In this document: positions 48,152 through 58,907 of the stretch, piece by piece | Layout of the letters: each line of letters starts with the position of its first letter | How positions within the stretch are numbered: position 1 is the stretch's first letter | Assembly: GCA_963693285.1 (NCBI GenBank) | Contig: OY848917.1 | Location: forward strand, 1,366,501 to 1,430,500 | Origin: Xestospongia muta | Lineage: Eukaryota > Porifera > Demospongiae > Haplosclerida > Petrosiidae | Direction of reading: 5' to 3' | Length of the DNA: 64,000 nt | Notes under the pieces: model-generated | What the model was told of the DNA's origin: nothing | Seen by the model: only the letters and a program-made list of their open reading frames with translations | Database searches by the model: none | Position numbers and translations under genes: made by a program

Positions 48152-48328
48152 CTAGAAGTAGATATCTGTACTGGCTGGGCCTGTGAAGCAATGCAACATT
48201 CACAGGTACATACATTTGACAATGATGACTGATGGCCAGTGGACTGGCATTCATAAGTTGTTACTTCTTCAGACTCACGGGTGTGAGTGTCAGTGAGTTC
48301 AGCAGATTCAGCAGACGTAACGGAGCCG
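48152..48328 (-). other. Candidate orphan internal exon
   Basis: Minus strand: a T-rich tract and GTACATGTAG acceptor, 177 nt open in one frame, then a GTAAGT donor at 48151-48146. The frame reads TSAESAELTDTHTRESEEV, then YECQSTGHQS, then VCTCECCIASQAQPVQIST. The Cys cluster C.CECC and QPVQI recall zinc-finger leaders of TTF/MYM-type transposon-derived proteins, only loosely. No neighbouring exon was found, so it may be a stranded exon of a mobile element. Confidence 0.35.
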
Positions 48329-48494
48329 CTACATGTACACGAGAAAAAAAATCACTATGACTAATGTTGCCCAGAATTGCAAAACTTGTACGTTTGTACA
48401 GAAAAGTACAATAGTAAAATTAACGAGTTCTGAAACGATCAAGCAAACTCTGAAGTGACATTCTCCAGTCCCACGTGTAAACATGACGTAATTA

Positions 48495-48665
48495 TGGTGG
48501 AATACTATCCTGCTCAAGGGGGACACAAAACTCAAGCCGTGTGACCAGACCTACTTTAAGCTTGCGTGTAGGTCTGGGGACGAGACTAGGGGGCACAAAC
48601 CTCAAGTACATTTTAAGGGGGGATAGTGCCCCATGGTGGCCCCCGTTTCCACTGCCTATGAATAA
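48495..48665. mobile_element. GC-rich element fragment
   Basis: Markedly GC-richer than its surroundings, with GACCAGACCTAC followed by its complement GTAGGTCTGG about 20 bp later, and CTAGTCTCGTCCCCAGACC on the minus strand (a sequence style common at MITE ends). No coding potential and no target duplication found. Class uncertain. Confidence 0.4.
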
Positions 48666-49065
48666 TACGGTCCACAATATTCAACCTAACCTTGAGTGAA
48701 CTTATATATGAGCAACTTTGCTGGCCTTCATGTATTTCTAAAAACTTGACTGTACTTGAGATATGATTAAGTTTGGAAGTTTCGATAAAATAAGAAATGC
48801 CTTTTTAACGTTAATATTAACAATAACTTGATATAATTGTTACGTCTTCGTTATTATAGTTTAATATTCTGTAAATGTGTGATGCTTAAGGTTAATTTTG
48901 TTAAAACATTATTCATATGAAGGGGTGTGACCTCATATGTCTTGTGACTCGCAAAGTACGCCCATCCGTTCAAATTTAAATAACACAGGTAACTACCTTA
49001 GAGTCAAATTAAGCAATGCTTAACTTACGACCATAAATACAAGGTACCTGTTTTGTTGTAACTAA

Positions 49066-50373
49066 ATGGCTGGGCGAAGTGAAGCAGTGAGTAGGACTAC
49101 ATTTGGTGGATGTACTCTTGACGATCTACATAGAGGATCTAAGAATTATGTATGTGATGCCAGTTGTTTGGTGAACTTAGTAGGTAAAGATAGCAATGAA
49201 GCAAACGAAGGATTGAAACACAAGGTTGATGAAATATTTCAAGACTTAGAACTCCAGACTGATCGTAAAATAAAGAAATATTACATTGGAAAGACTTATA
49301 TTAAACGCCGAAGAAATCCAAACAGCAGAAGAACGTTTGTAAAGTTTGATCCAATGGACCCATATACTTGGAAAAAGAATGGTATCAGTTCAAGATGGGG
49401 TTGTCATAAAAAAACAGAATATGGTAGAGATGGTTTAGTTGTGTTGGCAGCTGTACCTAAAGATGCAGTACCACAACAATGTCGCGGTGAAGTTCATCAA
49501 GAACAATATGCTCTAGCATTAGAACAAATGTTACTTCATCATTACAAATTAGATAAAGGAGATCAACGATTACATAATGACACCTTCACTTCTGGATTAG
49601 TTGATGGAGGTAAATACATAGCTTATGCTGTTTATGTCGCTTTTACTTTAGAGGAACAGACTAAAGAAGATGAAGATGAAAGTGGCCCCATATCCTCACA
49701 AACAGACCAACCAAATGAAAAACAAACTACCTCAAGTGTGTTATTATCGCATTTAGATGTTCAAGCACAAGAGACATCAGTACATGTTCCTGTAATTGTA
49801 AACACATCTGCTTCATCAGTGCTGAGACAACAAATTGATGAACAAATTTCTTTATGTGAGAATAATGCTTTAGCTTTTGATTCTGCGAATTCTTCGCCTT
49901 CTATACAACTTAATGTATCATCAATGGTAGAGTCAGTATGCAACCAACTATTGCTAGAAAACCTTAGTCGTTATTGTATTGCTAACACAATAAATATAGA
50001 TACACCTCAATTGAATACATCCTCTGCAGGAGAAAGGTTAGATAACAGATTGGATGAAATAGATGAAACACAACAAAACATCTTATCAACCAATTGCATT
50101 TTATTCTGTCCTTCACCAGTAACATTTAAACAATTAATGATGGAAGAATCGATAGGAGACGAACTAGTATTGGATGAAATTGATATAACACAAGAGAACA
50201 ACTCATTAACAGGGAACTCAACTTTACTAAATAGAGAAGAAATACCTGAGACAATATATTGTTCATCTAGTCCTCCCCCTCTACCACCAAGACTACCGGC
50301 AATAATTGATCTGGAGACATCGAACCAAATTAATCATGCTAGTTTGTCAATAATATCACAACCTGAATTATGA
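49066..50373 (+). CDS. GIY-YIG-like domain protein (member F)
   Basis: Single exon, 435 aa. Domain of about 195 residues with KKYYIGKTYIKRRR, SSRWGCHKKTEYG, HQEQYALALEQM and IAYAVYVAFTLEEQ. Two local departures from the family: LDKGDQ in place of LYIGDQ, and GLVDGGKYIAY in place of GGPDGGKSIAY. The tail (about 200-435) is low complexity, has NEKQTTSSVLLSHLDVQAQE, a NQLLLENLSRY block shared with member D, and ends with SSPPPLPPRLPAIIDLE. PPLPPR fits a class II SH3-ligand motif. Soluble, no TM. Its tail includes LVLDEIDI, the block to which broken member B jumps. Divergent partner of member E. Function unknown. Confidence 0.83.
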   Translation: MAGRSEAVSRTTFGGCTLDDLHRGSKNYVCDASCLVNLVGKDSNEANEGLKHKVDEIFQDLELQTDRKIKKYYIGKTYIKRRRNPNSRRTFVKFDPMDPYTWKKNGISSRWGCHKKTEYGRDGLVVLAAVPKDAVPQQCRGEVHQEQYALALEQMLLHHYKLDKGDQRLHNDTFTSGLVDGGKYIAYAVYVAFTLEEQTKEDEDESGPISSQTDQPNEKQTTSSVLLSHLDVQAQETSVHVPVIVNTSASSVLRQQIDEQISLCENNALAFDSANSSPSIQLNVSSMVESVCNQLLLENLSRYCIANTINIDTPQLNTSSAGERLDNRLDEIDETQQNILSTNCILFCPSPVTFKQLMMEESIGDELVLDEIDITQENNSLTGNSTLLNREEIPETIYCSSSPPPLPPRLPAIIDLETSNQINHASLSIISQPEL

Positions 50374-50428
50374 AATCAAAAATGTATTCCAGGATGATAC
50401 CTATTCTATGACTTCACTGTTTCTACTA

Positions 50429-50652
50429 CACTGTAAAAATTAATTGTTATTTTAACAACTAATTTTTACCTTATATGGGTTGATTACTATGGAATTATGT
50501 GAATTACTCACTTCATAAGTAATTGCTTTGTAAACATATAACATACCAACAAATTAGACAGTGAGCAATTCACAGGAAGTCTATATTCCACTGTAATCCA
50601 CTCATGAAAGGTACAAATAAGTTGTTAAACTGACATATTAATTTTTACAGTG
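50429..50652. mobile_element. Tc1/mariner-type MITE
   Basis: 224 bp bounded by TA (50427-50428, 50653-50654). The ends CACTGTAAAAATTAAT and its reverse complement are perfect for 16 bp, with sub-terminal GTTATTTTAACAAC opposed to GTTGTTAAAC. Same end sequence as the element at 40866. A short stretch, AACATACCAACAAATTA, also occurs at about 32865, upstream of the Tc1 relic. No ORF. Confidence 0.85.
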
Positions 50653-51926
50653 TACAGTAGATCCTTTAACTCAATAAATAGTTAACAATATCTCACAAGA
50701 CTGCAATATTTAATCCACCAATTAGACAAAATGACATTCTTGGCAATTGGTTTATCTGCTCTCACTTGAATAAATTTATTTTCTATTGCAAAATTTTTAA
50801 AATTGTTCTTTTAATAGTGAATTTTTAAAGAAATATTTTTAGACAATATTGTTTTACAGTGTCATTTTTCATTAGTGGTTACAATGAATCACTTAAAGAA
50901 AGATCCAAAATTACTTGAGGTAACTGCAGTGAAAACTGCATGACTCTAACTATTCCTAACAGTTGGTGCAATATCAACACATGCAATCTTTATGTCTTGG
51001 TTCAGTCAAAGATACTGACAGTGTAACAAGCAGTTATGAAGTCAATTTAAAATATTGTAGTCAGATATATATAAGAGATAACAAAATGTGCTTATAAATA
51101 CAAGTAGTATTTCTAAAGAAGTTGTACATGGTTTTTAAGTTAGTACACAAACACTAAATAAGGACAGGGCATGTTTCATGCATGTATGTAGCTATGGTAT
51201 GTAATTGTATATATTGTATATGTATACATACATGGGCATGTATGTCATATATAATTCTATAATGTATATAACAAGCAGATGTAGCCAAATGAACAGTATG
51301 CTTATTTAGGTGAATTTATTTTGCATTATTTATAATTCATTAATTGGTTAGGAAAGCTATTTTAATGAGGCCCTATGTATTACGTAGTAAGCAAGCACAA
51401 CCAATGTTTGTTTACATAGTAAAACCTTGTATGTTGAGTTAGGTTGCATGTTACTTTTACAGATTACTACTTATTACGGAAATGCATGCATAAAGAGTAT
51501 GTATGTAGTATGTAGGGAACATCCTGTCATAACTTCCATATTAACAGACTTTAGACATAATTCAATGCAGCAAAGCTATATTTCACAGAGAACACAGCAC
51601 ACACATATATATGATGTATAGGATAGTATTCATGAAACTATTTTATCCAACTAATGACATGTTAGAGTCTTTTTTGCTTTGACAGTTAACTATTGTCAAT
51701 ATATTTTAACAATGACATTGTGTGATGTTTACTACCTTGTATCATAGTCTTGTGTAAATGACCATGCTGCATTAGTTAGATTAACTGCATAATTTTCCAA
51801 TGTATAGATTGTTTATATAAATGGGAAGTTTATTAAAGTGAAGTAATACTATAACATTTTTCTGAAATATAATAATTATAGTAAGTTCATTGGATATTAA
51901 AGTAGATCATGTAAGATGGTAAATGT
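50653..51926. other. 3' flank of member F and intergenic
   Basis: About 50870-51200 matches 37910-38250 downstream of member B. The rest, including TA/CA-rich runs near 51200-51260, shows no gene. Confidence 0.5.
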
Positions 51927-54611
51927 TTACTTTTTTGTGTAATCTTTCAGCTGTGACTGAATAACTGGCACATAAGTACATGATGTTGCATTAGGGCCAG
52001 CATTTTCATGTTTATGCCTATATCTTTCTTTATTTTTTGTTGCCTTCACAGTTTCTTTACCATTGTTACTAATGTCTGGGTCATATGGTAAATGGTCTTG
52101 AACACTAGTTAGAGTTGCTGTTAATACATTAGGTTGTTCCATTCTTGAAATTGGTTGAGGGAGTAATGTTGAATCTTTTTTTAGTTCAACATTAAATATA
52201 TTATCATTGAATATCTTTGAACTTGCTGGTTGTGGCTTTGGATTATCTTCTCTAAATTCATTTCTATTTAAAGCTGACGAGGTGTTTCTTTTCTTAGATA
52301 CTATTGGTGGGTCACGAAATGTTACTTTTTTTGTCTTTTTTTGATTCTGTCCACATTTATCCGAAATAATGGGTGAAGCATTATCTGTAGCTAAGGGATC
52401 AATTAAATTTTGTTTGACAACACTGGAAGAAAGAGCATGTAACTTAGGTTCACCAGATGATATTTGAGAAGTAGATGCCATCGCCTTTGAATAATTTGTA
52501 CTTTGGGGTAGAGTGCTTGTTGTATGATGACCTACTAATTTATCTTGAAAATTGCCTGGTCTTGCAGTATGTTGGCTACATGCAAAACTCTTGAGTGTTG
52601 ATGAAGAATGCACGATTGTCTCTTTATGCTGTAGTACACTTGATATTGTAGATTTGTCGACGTGAGTAGTTAAAGGGTGTGTTTGCACTGAATTAGTCAT
52701 TTCTTTGGTTATTGTAGCATACATTAGTACATCTTGTGCGGTTGATGAAAATGGCAATTTTTCACCAGCTACATGTACATATTTTTTTTGTGACACTGTT
52801 GATACTGAAGGGTTAGCATCTAAACCAACTTTAGTATATGGCCTTTTCTTTGCTATTAGTTTGCTATTTTCAGAATTCAATACTACTGGTAGGAGCATAA
52901 TAGTTGGTTGTGCTTTATTTAACGAAGAAGGGTGGACTGCAGTAGTAGTGACAGTTTCTGGTTGTGCTTTAACTTCAGAAGAATTATCTTTTGGTAAAGA
53001 AATGTGTGAACTTGCTCCACTGTTTGAAACTAATGGCTGGTTTGTGTTTTTCAACATGGCTAACTGCATAGAGCTTCTTTCCATACCAGTAATAAATATG
53101 AAATTACCAGTTTTTGGGTCATATATTGCTTGGCTTTCCTCAATTTTTTTAAATTTTGGTGAAGGAGCTACATACGATGGTAAGGAGGTGATAACATTAG
53201 AAGTGTTAGTTGGTACTTGCTGACTACACTGTGGTAAATCTGTCTTTTGTGACACATTTGGTCCTGTATATTTAGCGTTTGCATTTTTACACATTGAACT
53301 ACTTGACCTTTTTCTTGACATTTGCCGGCTTTCATTAGATTTTGGCAGATTTTGTAATGATAAATCAACAGTCACAGGTTGTTGTATATGCGAACTTGTC
53401 TCTTGTACGTCTGTTGATGGAGTGGAGCTGACAATTCTAGAAGTAAATGCATTAGGTTGTCTTTTATTGGTTTCAGAAGCACTTACTTGTAATATAGGTA
53501 AAACACTACCTGAACATCCTGCTTGTTGGGATGTACTCACTAGTGAAGCATTGCTCTTTAAAGTATTTTGATCATGAATTGTGAAAGTTGATTTATTATT
53601 AGCAGTTGATTCATTTGTACCAATGTCTGAGTTGCGCTTAACTTGTTTGTACGACAGTTGTGTTGGGCTAACCACTGAATGATCATACAAACCAAGTAAA
53701 ATATCTTCTTCCATTCTTGCCTCAATCTTTGAAGGACTCAGTGAGTTTGTTGATTGATTGTTTGATGATAAAGGGCTTGTCATCTTATCAATCTCCATAG
53801 CATTTGCCAGATTGTCTTTTTTTGACACTTCAAGTTGTTTTAATGGTGAAAATGATATTGGAGGAAAAGGTGGCAGTGAATCATCATCTGATTGAATGCT
53901 ATCATTATCAGCATAGGTTTGTAGGTCCACAACACTATCATCATTATATTGGTCATAACTAGGTGGTGGACTAGGTTCTGATGAAGAAGGGCTGTATCTC
54001 AAAAAATCACCATGCTCACTAGAATTTTGTTCTTCTAATGTGAATGTCACATAAATGGCATAAGCTACTGACTTTCCACCATCAGCTCCACTTACTAAAA
54101 ATGATTCATTTTCTAATCGATCATCTCCTACTATTAACATTAAATGATGCAATATCATTTGCTGTAAAGCAATAGCGTATTGTTCCTGGTTGACTCTCCC
54201 ATGACATACTTTTGGTACAGAATCTCTTGTTACTGCTCCTAACACCACTAAACCATCTTTACCATACTCTTTGTCTCTATGAGCACACCATCTAGAACTT
54301 ATACCACTCTTCTTCCAAGTAAGTGGATCCATTGGATTAAATGGCACAAATGATCGTGGACCGCCTCGACTTTTCCGTTTTTTAACGATTGCTTTCCCAA
54401 TATAAAACTTTTTCACTTTACAATCGGTCTGAACCTCTATCTCTTTAAAGATATTAGTCAACTGGGTTAGCAATTCATCTTTGGCAGCAATGACGTCAAT
54501 ACCTTCTAAACCAACTAAACAGCTAGCATCACACACATAATTTTTAACTCCTCTACACAAATCTTCTAAACTACAACCTGCTACAGTAGTCCTACTCTGG
54601 GCTTGACTCAT
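51927..54611 (-). CDS. Long GIY-YIG-like domain protein (member G)
   Basis: Single exon, 894 aa from the ATG at 54611. The frame opens further, to 54680, but MSQAQSRTTVAGC aligns with the start of the other members. Domain: CSLEDLCRGVKNYVCDASCL, KKFYIGKAIVKKRK, SGISSRWCAHRDKEYG, VNQEQYAIALQQMILHHL, VAYAIYVTFTLEEQ. YIG, RW..H and QEQ are all kept although the sequence is the most diverged of the family, so it may be the ancestral-type copy. The tail of nearly 700 residues is Ser/Thr/Asn/Gln-rich and probably disordered. It contains a basic stretch, RKRSSSSMCKN, and KKTKKVTF and SKKRN that could act as nuclear localisation signals, plus a PPFPPISFSP block. No TM or signal peptide. Function unknown; a nucleic-acid enzyme or binder in the nucleus is a hypothesis. 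Confidence 0.83.
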   Translation of the reverse strand: MSQAQSRTTVAGCSLEDLCRGVKNYVCDASCLVGLEGIDVIAAKDELLTQLTNIFKEIEVQTDCKVKKFYIGKAIVKKRKSRGGPRSFVPFNPMDPLTWKKSGISSRWCAHRDKEYGKDGLVVLGAVTRDSVPKVCHGRVNQEQYAIALQQMILHHLMLIVGDDRLENESFLVSGADGGKSVAYAIYVTFTLEEQNSSEHGDFLRYSPSSSEPSPPPSYDQYNDDSVVDLQTYADNDSIQSDDDSLPPFPPISFSPLKQLEVSKKDNLANAMEIDKMTSPLSSNNQSTNSLSPSKIEARMEEDILLGLYDHSVVSPTQLSYKQVKRNSDIGTNESTANNKSTFTIHDQNTLKSNASLVSTSQQAGCSGSVLPILQVSASETNKRQPNAFTSRIVSSTPSTDVQETSSHIQQPVTVDLSLQNLPKSNESRQMSRKRSSSSMCKNANAKYTGPNVSQKTDLPQCSQQVPTNTSNVITSLPSYVAPSPKFKKIEESQAIYDPKTGNFIFITGMERSSMQLAMLKNTNQPLVSNSGASSHISLPKDNSSEVKAQPETVTTTAVHPSSLNKAQPTIMLLPVVLNSENSKLIAKKRPYTKVGLDANPSVSTVSQKKYVHVAGEKLPFSSTAQDVLMYATITKEMTNSVQTHPLTTHVDKSTISSVLQHKETIVHSSSTLKSFACSQHTARPGNFQDKLVGHHTTSTLPQSTNYSKAMASTSQISSGEPKLHALSSSVVKQNLIDPLATDNASPIISDKCGQNQKKTKKVTFRDPPIVSKKRNTSSALNRNEFREDNPKPQPASSKIFNDNIFNVELKKDSTLLPQPISRMEQPNVLTATLTSVQDHLPYDPDISNNGKETVKATKNKERYRHKHENAGPNATSCTYVPVIQSQLKDYTKK

Positions 54612-57600
54612 GTTACTTGTTGTACTGGATTCGCCCGTAAAATCAAATAAAAATGTTAATTCAGTAAAAAGGCGGAGCAAAGACGTAATGATATAGTCTG
54701 ACGAACCAATTGCCTAGCAACAGAATTACGTCATTAAATATCCTAGCAACAAATTGAAATAGTTGAAATTTAGTTTTAAAATTAATCAGTTAGCTTCGTG
54801 TGGTACTAGACAACGTTTTAAACCCCTTCTTCTGTTGTCAATAAAGCCTCTGTAAATCATACTATGGATTAGTGTCACATTGCAGTGTATATACACTTTT
54901 ATAGGCATAAGATGTTTTCAAATAGGTTTGACCATAATACACTAGTAATGAAAGACTAAGAATTAAAGTGTAGACTTAGCATATAATGTTAGAGTTCCCA
55001 AAATAACTATTATAAATTGAGCATGAGGCAAATGCATATCATATTTAACTGGCCCTCACACACTTCATATTTTCATGCTCACACAGCAAGTTCAATAAAC
55101 TGGATGGAATAACCAGTTCTTTTAAAGAATGGGGTGTACTAACTAAGGTACTATCCCGTTTGGAATTTCCCATACTGAGGTCAGTCATTATCAGTGTGAT
55201 TATATAACCAGCTTATATTTGTGGAGGCGGTCATCTCAATGAATAATATTACAAGGTATAAAACATTATTATTAACATTACAAGACATCAAATGGAGAAA
55301 GGATGGTAGAATGAGGCAGTGGAGAATAAGAGGAAGTCAGAATAGTTTTGGTAATCACAGTAACCTATAAAGTAAGAGGAAGACAGTATAATAGAGAACC
55401 TGTTGCATTGACATTAAGTTGCTAGGAAGAACAATGTGAGACTTAAGTACAGATAATCATGAAATAGATAAGATTTCTAGAATTTAGATAGTGATTGAGT
55501 ATTTTTTCTTTTGAGAATTTGGGTTCTACAAAAGCCTGCATGCTGAAGGTGTGATACAAATAAGAACTGTTTTAAATTAGCAATCAGCCATTACCATCTA
55601 TCAAAACTGATTATTAGCTTTCCTCTATTGTTTAGGACTGTTTCAAAACAAACAACTTCAATGTTTGCTGGAAATTGTTTCAAGTACTCTTATTATTTTC
55701 GAAAGGGCATACTTTGCACTTGGACCTCAATATGTGCCTTGTGTGACACAGATGGAGTGGTACGTTACCTTTAAATGTACATAAAAAATACCCTTTGAAG
55801 TGGATCCATGCAGACAGCTCATTGGGATACATTTACCTGTGATATGAAAATTAAAGAAAGTGGCACCTACACATATTGTGATTAATAATTTAGAAGGAAT
55901 TTATGATTGCCTCACCACTGGACAAAAAGTATTTTAAAATTCCAGGAATAGGACTGTAATTATTCACAGATCTAGCTGTTACATTTCATTATGAACAATA
56001 TTTATGATTAAAAGGGAATTATTGAAGTGAGTGTAATGTAACAATATTTATGATGAGTTACGGAAACTTGTCATTCTATCCAAATAATATTTCAAAAACA
56101 GTTGGTATTAATATAAACTTCCCAGGAACAAAAGATGAACCATGAACATAATTTGCTATTACATGTATCATATCGCTAGGCTAATTTTATAGCTGTTTGT
56201 GTTGGTTACCTGTATACCACAAACTGTGACTGTATATTTTTTGCATTCACCATGGTTACTAGTGCCATGGCAACAACTCTTTGTGTACAAATTTTGTACT
56301 TTTATTCTCAGTAATATTATGCAATGTCTACTGCCCACCCCCGAATAGTATATAGATGTCTTCATCTCAGTTGCAGCAGGCTGTAACTATATGTGTGTCT
56401 TTAACTAAGGTTATAGACACCAATTTCAAGACAGGTAATATGATTTTCTTGAGCAGTATATGGATGACTTAGAAGAAAACCATAAATATGTTTTAACAAA
56501 TTTAAGAACAAATAGGGAATATATAAAAAGACTTACACTGTTACACACACTATAGTTTTGATGCAGAAATAATAACTTATCCACTTCTTCATTTTTAACA
56601 TTTATGATATTTATGTAAAATTTACCTAATATACTTGTTAACGCTTCAAACCAGTGCACTCTTTGTAGGTTATCATAACTGCCCAAACTAGTACTACCAT
56701 GCACAGCAAATGAATCATTGCTAGATGACAATTTGGTCAGAACTCCTTACTCATAATAATAAGAATTTAAAGTTTGCTTGTAGCTTCCATTAGTGTATTG
56801 TTGTATGTTGTATATCACACTAGTATTCTATAATAACCTACTTGCAAACAGTACAAAGAATTTCAATGATGAACTAACTTATAGCTTGTCACAGTTTCTT
56901 GTATTGTGTAATACTGTATTTGTACATCTCAAAATGATTTACAAATATGTTCATCAGTATTGATATTCTTTAACTTATTGTATTTGTGTGTTTGTCAAAA
57001 TTTATTACAAATAATACATCTATCAAGGTATTATATTCATTACCAACAATATTTATGATTAACTGGGAATTACTTGGTTGAGTGTAATCTATATACCAAT
57101 ATTTATGAGTTACATACAAAGCAAAACAACGCCATTCCACCCGTATAACATTTCAAGACTGTTTATATCAAGTTTCCTGGAACAACCCAATGTTTACCAT
57201 GTCACATGATTGTAACTTGAGTACATGTGTCTATCACTAATCTGTCTTTGTTTGTATTGGCTACCTGTATATTGCCTACTCATGACTATCTATTCTTTTG
57301 CATACACTATTGTACGGCCTACTTATTATTGTACTTGTGTTCTCCATACAACTATATGCAATGTGTTGCTTTCTTAACTTATTTCAAGACCCACCCAAAT
57401 AGGGAGGTTTCTTCAAAACACAAGTATCATAATTATCATGATAAAGTAAAGGCTTTGTTTTATACTACAAGCACTGCAATAATAAAGTGTATTTTTTAAT
57501 TTAGTTATTAAAATTGTGTCAGTTCATCAGAATTCTATAAGTCATCTCTTACAACTAACGTTACAAAGCATAGTATATACTTATACTATTCAATATGTTT

Positions 57601-58907
57601 GAAGTACTCTATATGACAATACTTGTGATATAACAAAGAATATATCTATCACCTCCAATTCCATTTATACAATATCTAGATAAATTAGTGAAAATTCATA
57701 CCTGGCCAATGTATAGAAATAGGCAGGACACCAACTATGCATGTACTTTATCACATTGGGTCCATAAAGTATCTTTGTCTATCTTGCAATATTTATCATA
57801 AACTGAGAAAAACTGTTTTGACTATATGGAAGTCTTAAGTGTGAGATGATCCATATATTCATTTTCCTTAATACTCATTTGTGTATATAGCTTATGATTA
57901 TTCATTTCTGTAACTTATCACTTTCATATAATATATACGTTTTAATAATCTGTTAGTTGTCAGTCTCTAAACTAGCATGCATTATTTTCATTCATAGTTT
58001 AGCTATATAAAAGAGTAAGTTCACCTGATCATGTTGTTGATTGTGTGAAAATATAATATTATTCATGTTTGTGAACTTGTAATATGATATTAGGTATTCA
58101 TGTAAAGTGGATAATAACATGTTTGGTTTCTTTGAATTGTTTTGACACACACAGCTCAACAATAAGTCTATGAATAACAAACATTTTCACTTCTTGTGTT
58201 TACTAATTTTGTGTTAGAGGCACAAAAGAGAGATTTCTGTAATTACAATCAAAGGCAAAAGAAAAAAGTGATAATTGTTTGCAAGAATTAACCATGGGGC
58301 AAATATCCAAGAATGCAATTGTTTTCAAAGTAACATACCTGTTTTTTTCATAATGTGCTAGTAGTGTGGCTTATCATACTGGTATTTGGAAATATTATAA
58401 AATTGCTTCAGTGAACATGCAGTTTTCAATACTGTTCAGTACTACTTGTTAACAAATTCATGTGTATTAATGTGCTTAATAGAGGGTCTGAAACCACATC
58501 CACATCCTATTAGGGTTTGGAGGAATCAACATGTAGAAGTGAAGGCATTAGGCTAAAGAGTTGACTTAGGCTTGGCTCCATCTTCAAGCATTTGCAGTTC
58601 ATATGTGTAGATGCTCTATTGGTTTTGGGTAAAGTTCCTTCAATGAAGAGTACAGATTTGCAGCTTATTCTCTATATTGTAGTTTTTATTAAGTTTAGGC
58701 AATTCTAAACTAATAAATATTGTATTGTACACGATGTCGCCCTTTTGTCGAGTTAGGGGGCGTGTTCTCGCATTTGCGCCTTTTGGCAATTTGGGTGGTG
58801 CATTTATTGTGAGTTTGCTATAAAAGCGATAATCACTTCTCAACTATAGCGTACTCCTCGCCATACAAAAGAACATTGTTTTTAGTTTCGTACAATCGTT
58901 AAGAGCA
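54612..58907. other. Long intergenic region with internal duplication
   Basis: No supported gene in 4.3 kb. About 55975-56350 and 57040-57410 are diverged direct copies (shared AATATTTATGATTAA, GAGTGTAAT, TTTGTGTTGGTTACCTGTAT-like and ACCCACCC blocks). A minus-strand open stretch at 56426-56731 lacks an ATG and reads through an apparent GTAAAT donor; I do not call it. The sequence from about 58730 to 58900 is more GC-rich and is probably the promoter of the next gene. Confidence 0.55.

Larger units (their letters stand above)
47684..49065. other. Head-to-head spacer between members E and F
   Basis: Edges match the spacer at 35705-36936. Inside are a perfect 74-bp palindrome (47921-47994), a possible orphan exon on the minus strand (48152-48328) and GC-rich mobile-element-like sequence (about 48495-48665). 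It probably carries promoters for both genes, but no TATA box is obvious. Confidence 0.65.

Noticed and set aside
52705..53223. 172-aa plus-strand open frame
   Set aside because: Antisense to the long GIY-YIG-like gene at 51927-54611. Composition follows the complementary Ser/Thr-rich tail and there is no independent homology.
36937..54611. Calling the family a homing endonuclease or mobile-element nuclease
   Set aside because: No element ends or target duplications were seen around the genes, tails are not of mobile-element type, and the GIY strand is not identifiable. Only a GIY-YIG-like label is justified.
56426..56731. Minus-strand open frame of 101 codons starting SSSNDSFAVHGSTSLGSY
   Set aside because: No ATG start. 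The first third looks coding-like but is followed by a GTAAAT site, and no neighbouring exon or homologue could be found. It may be an isolated exon; evidence is too weak.
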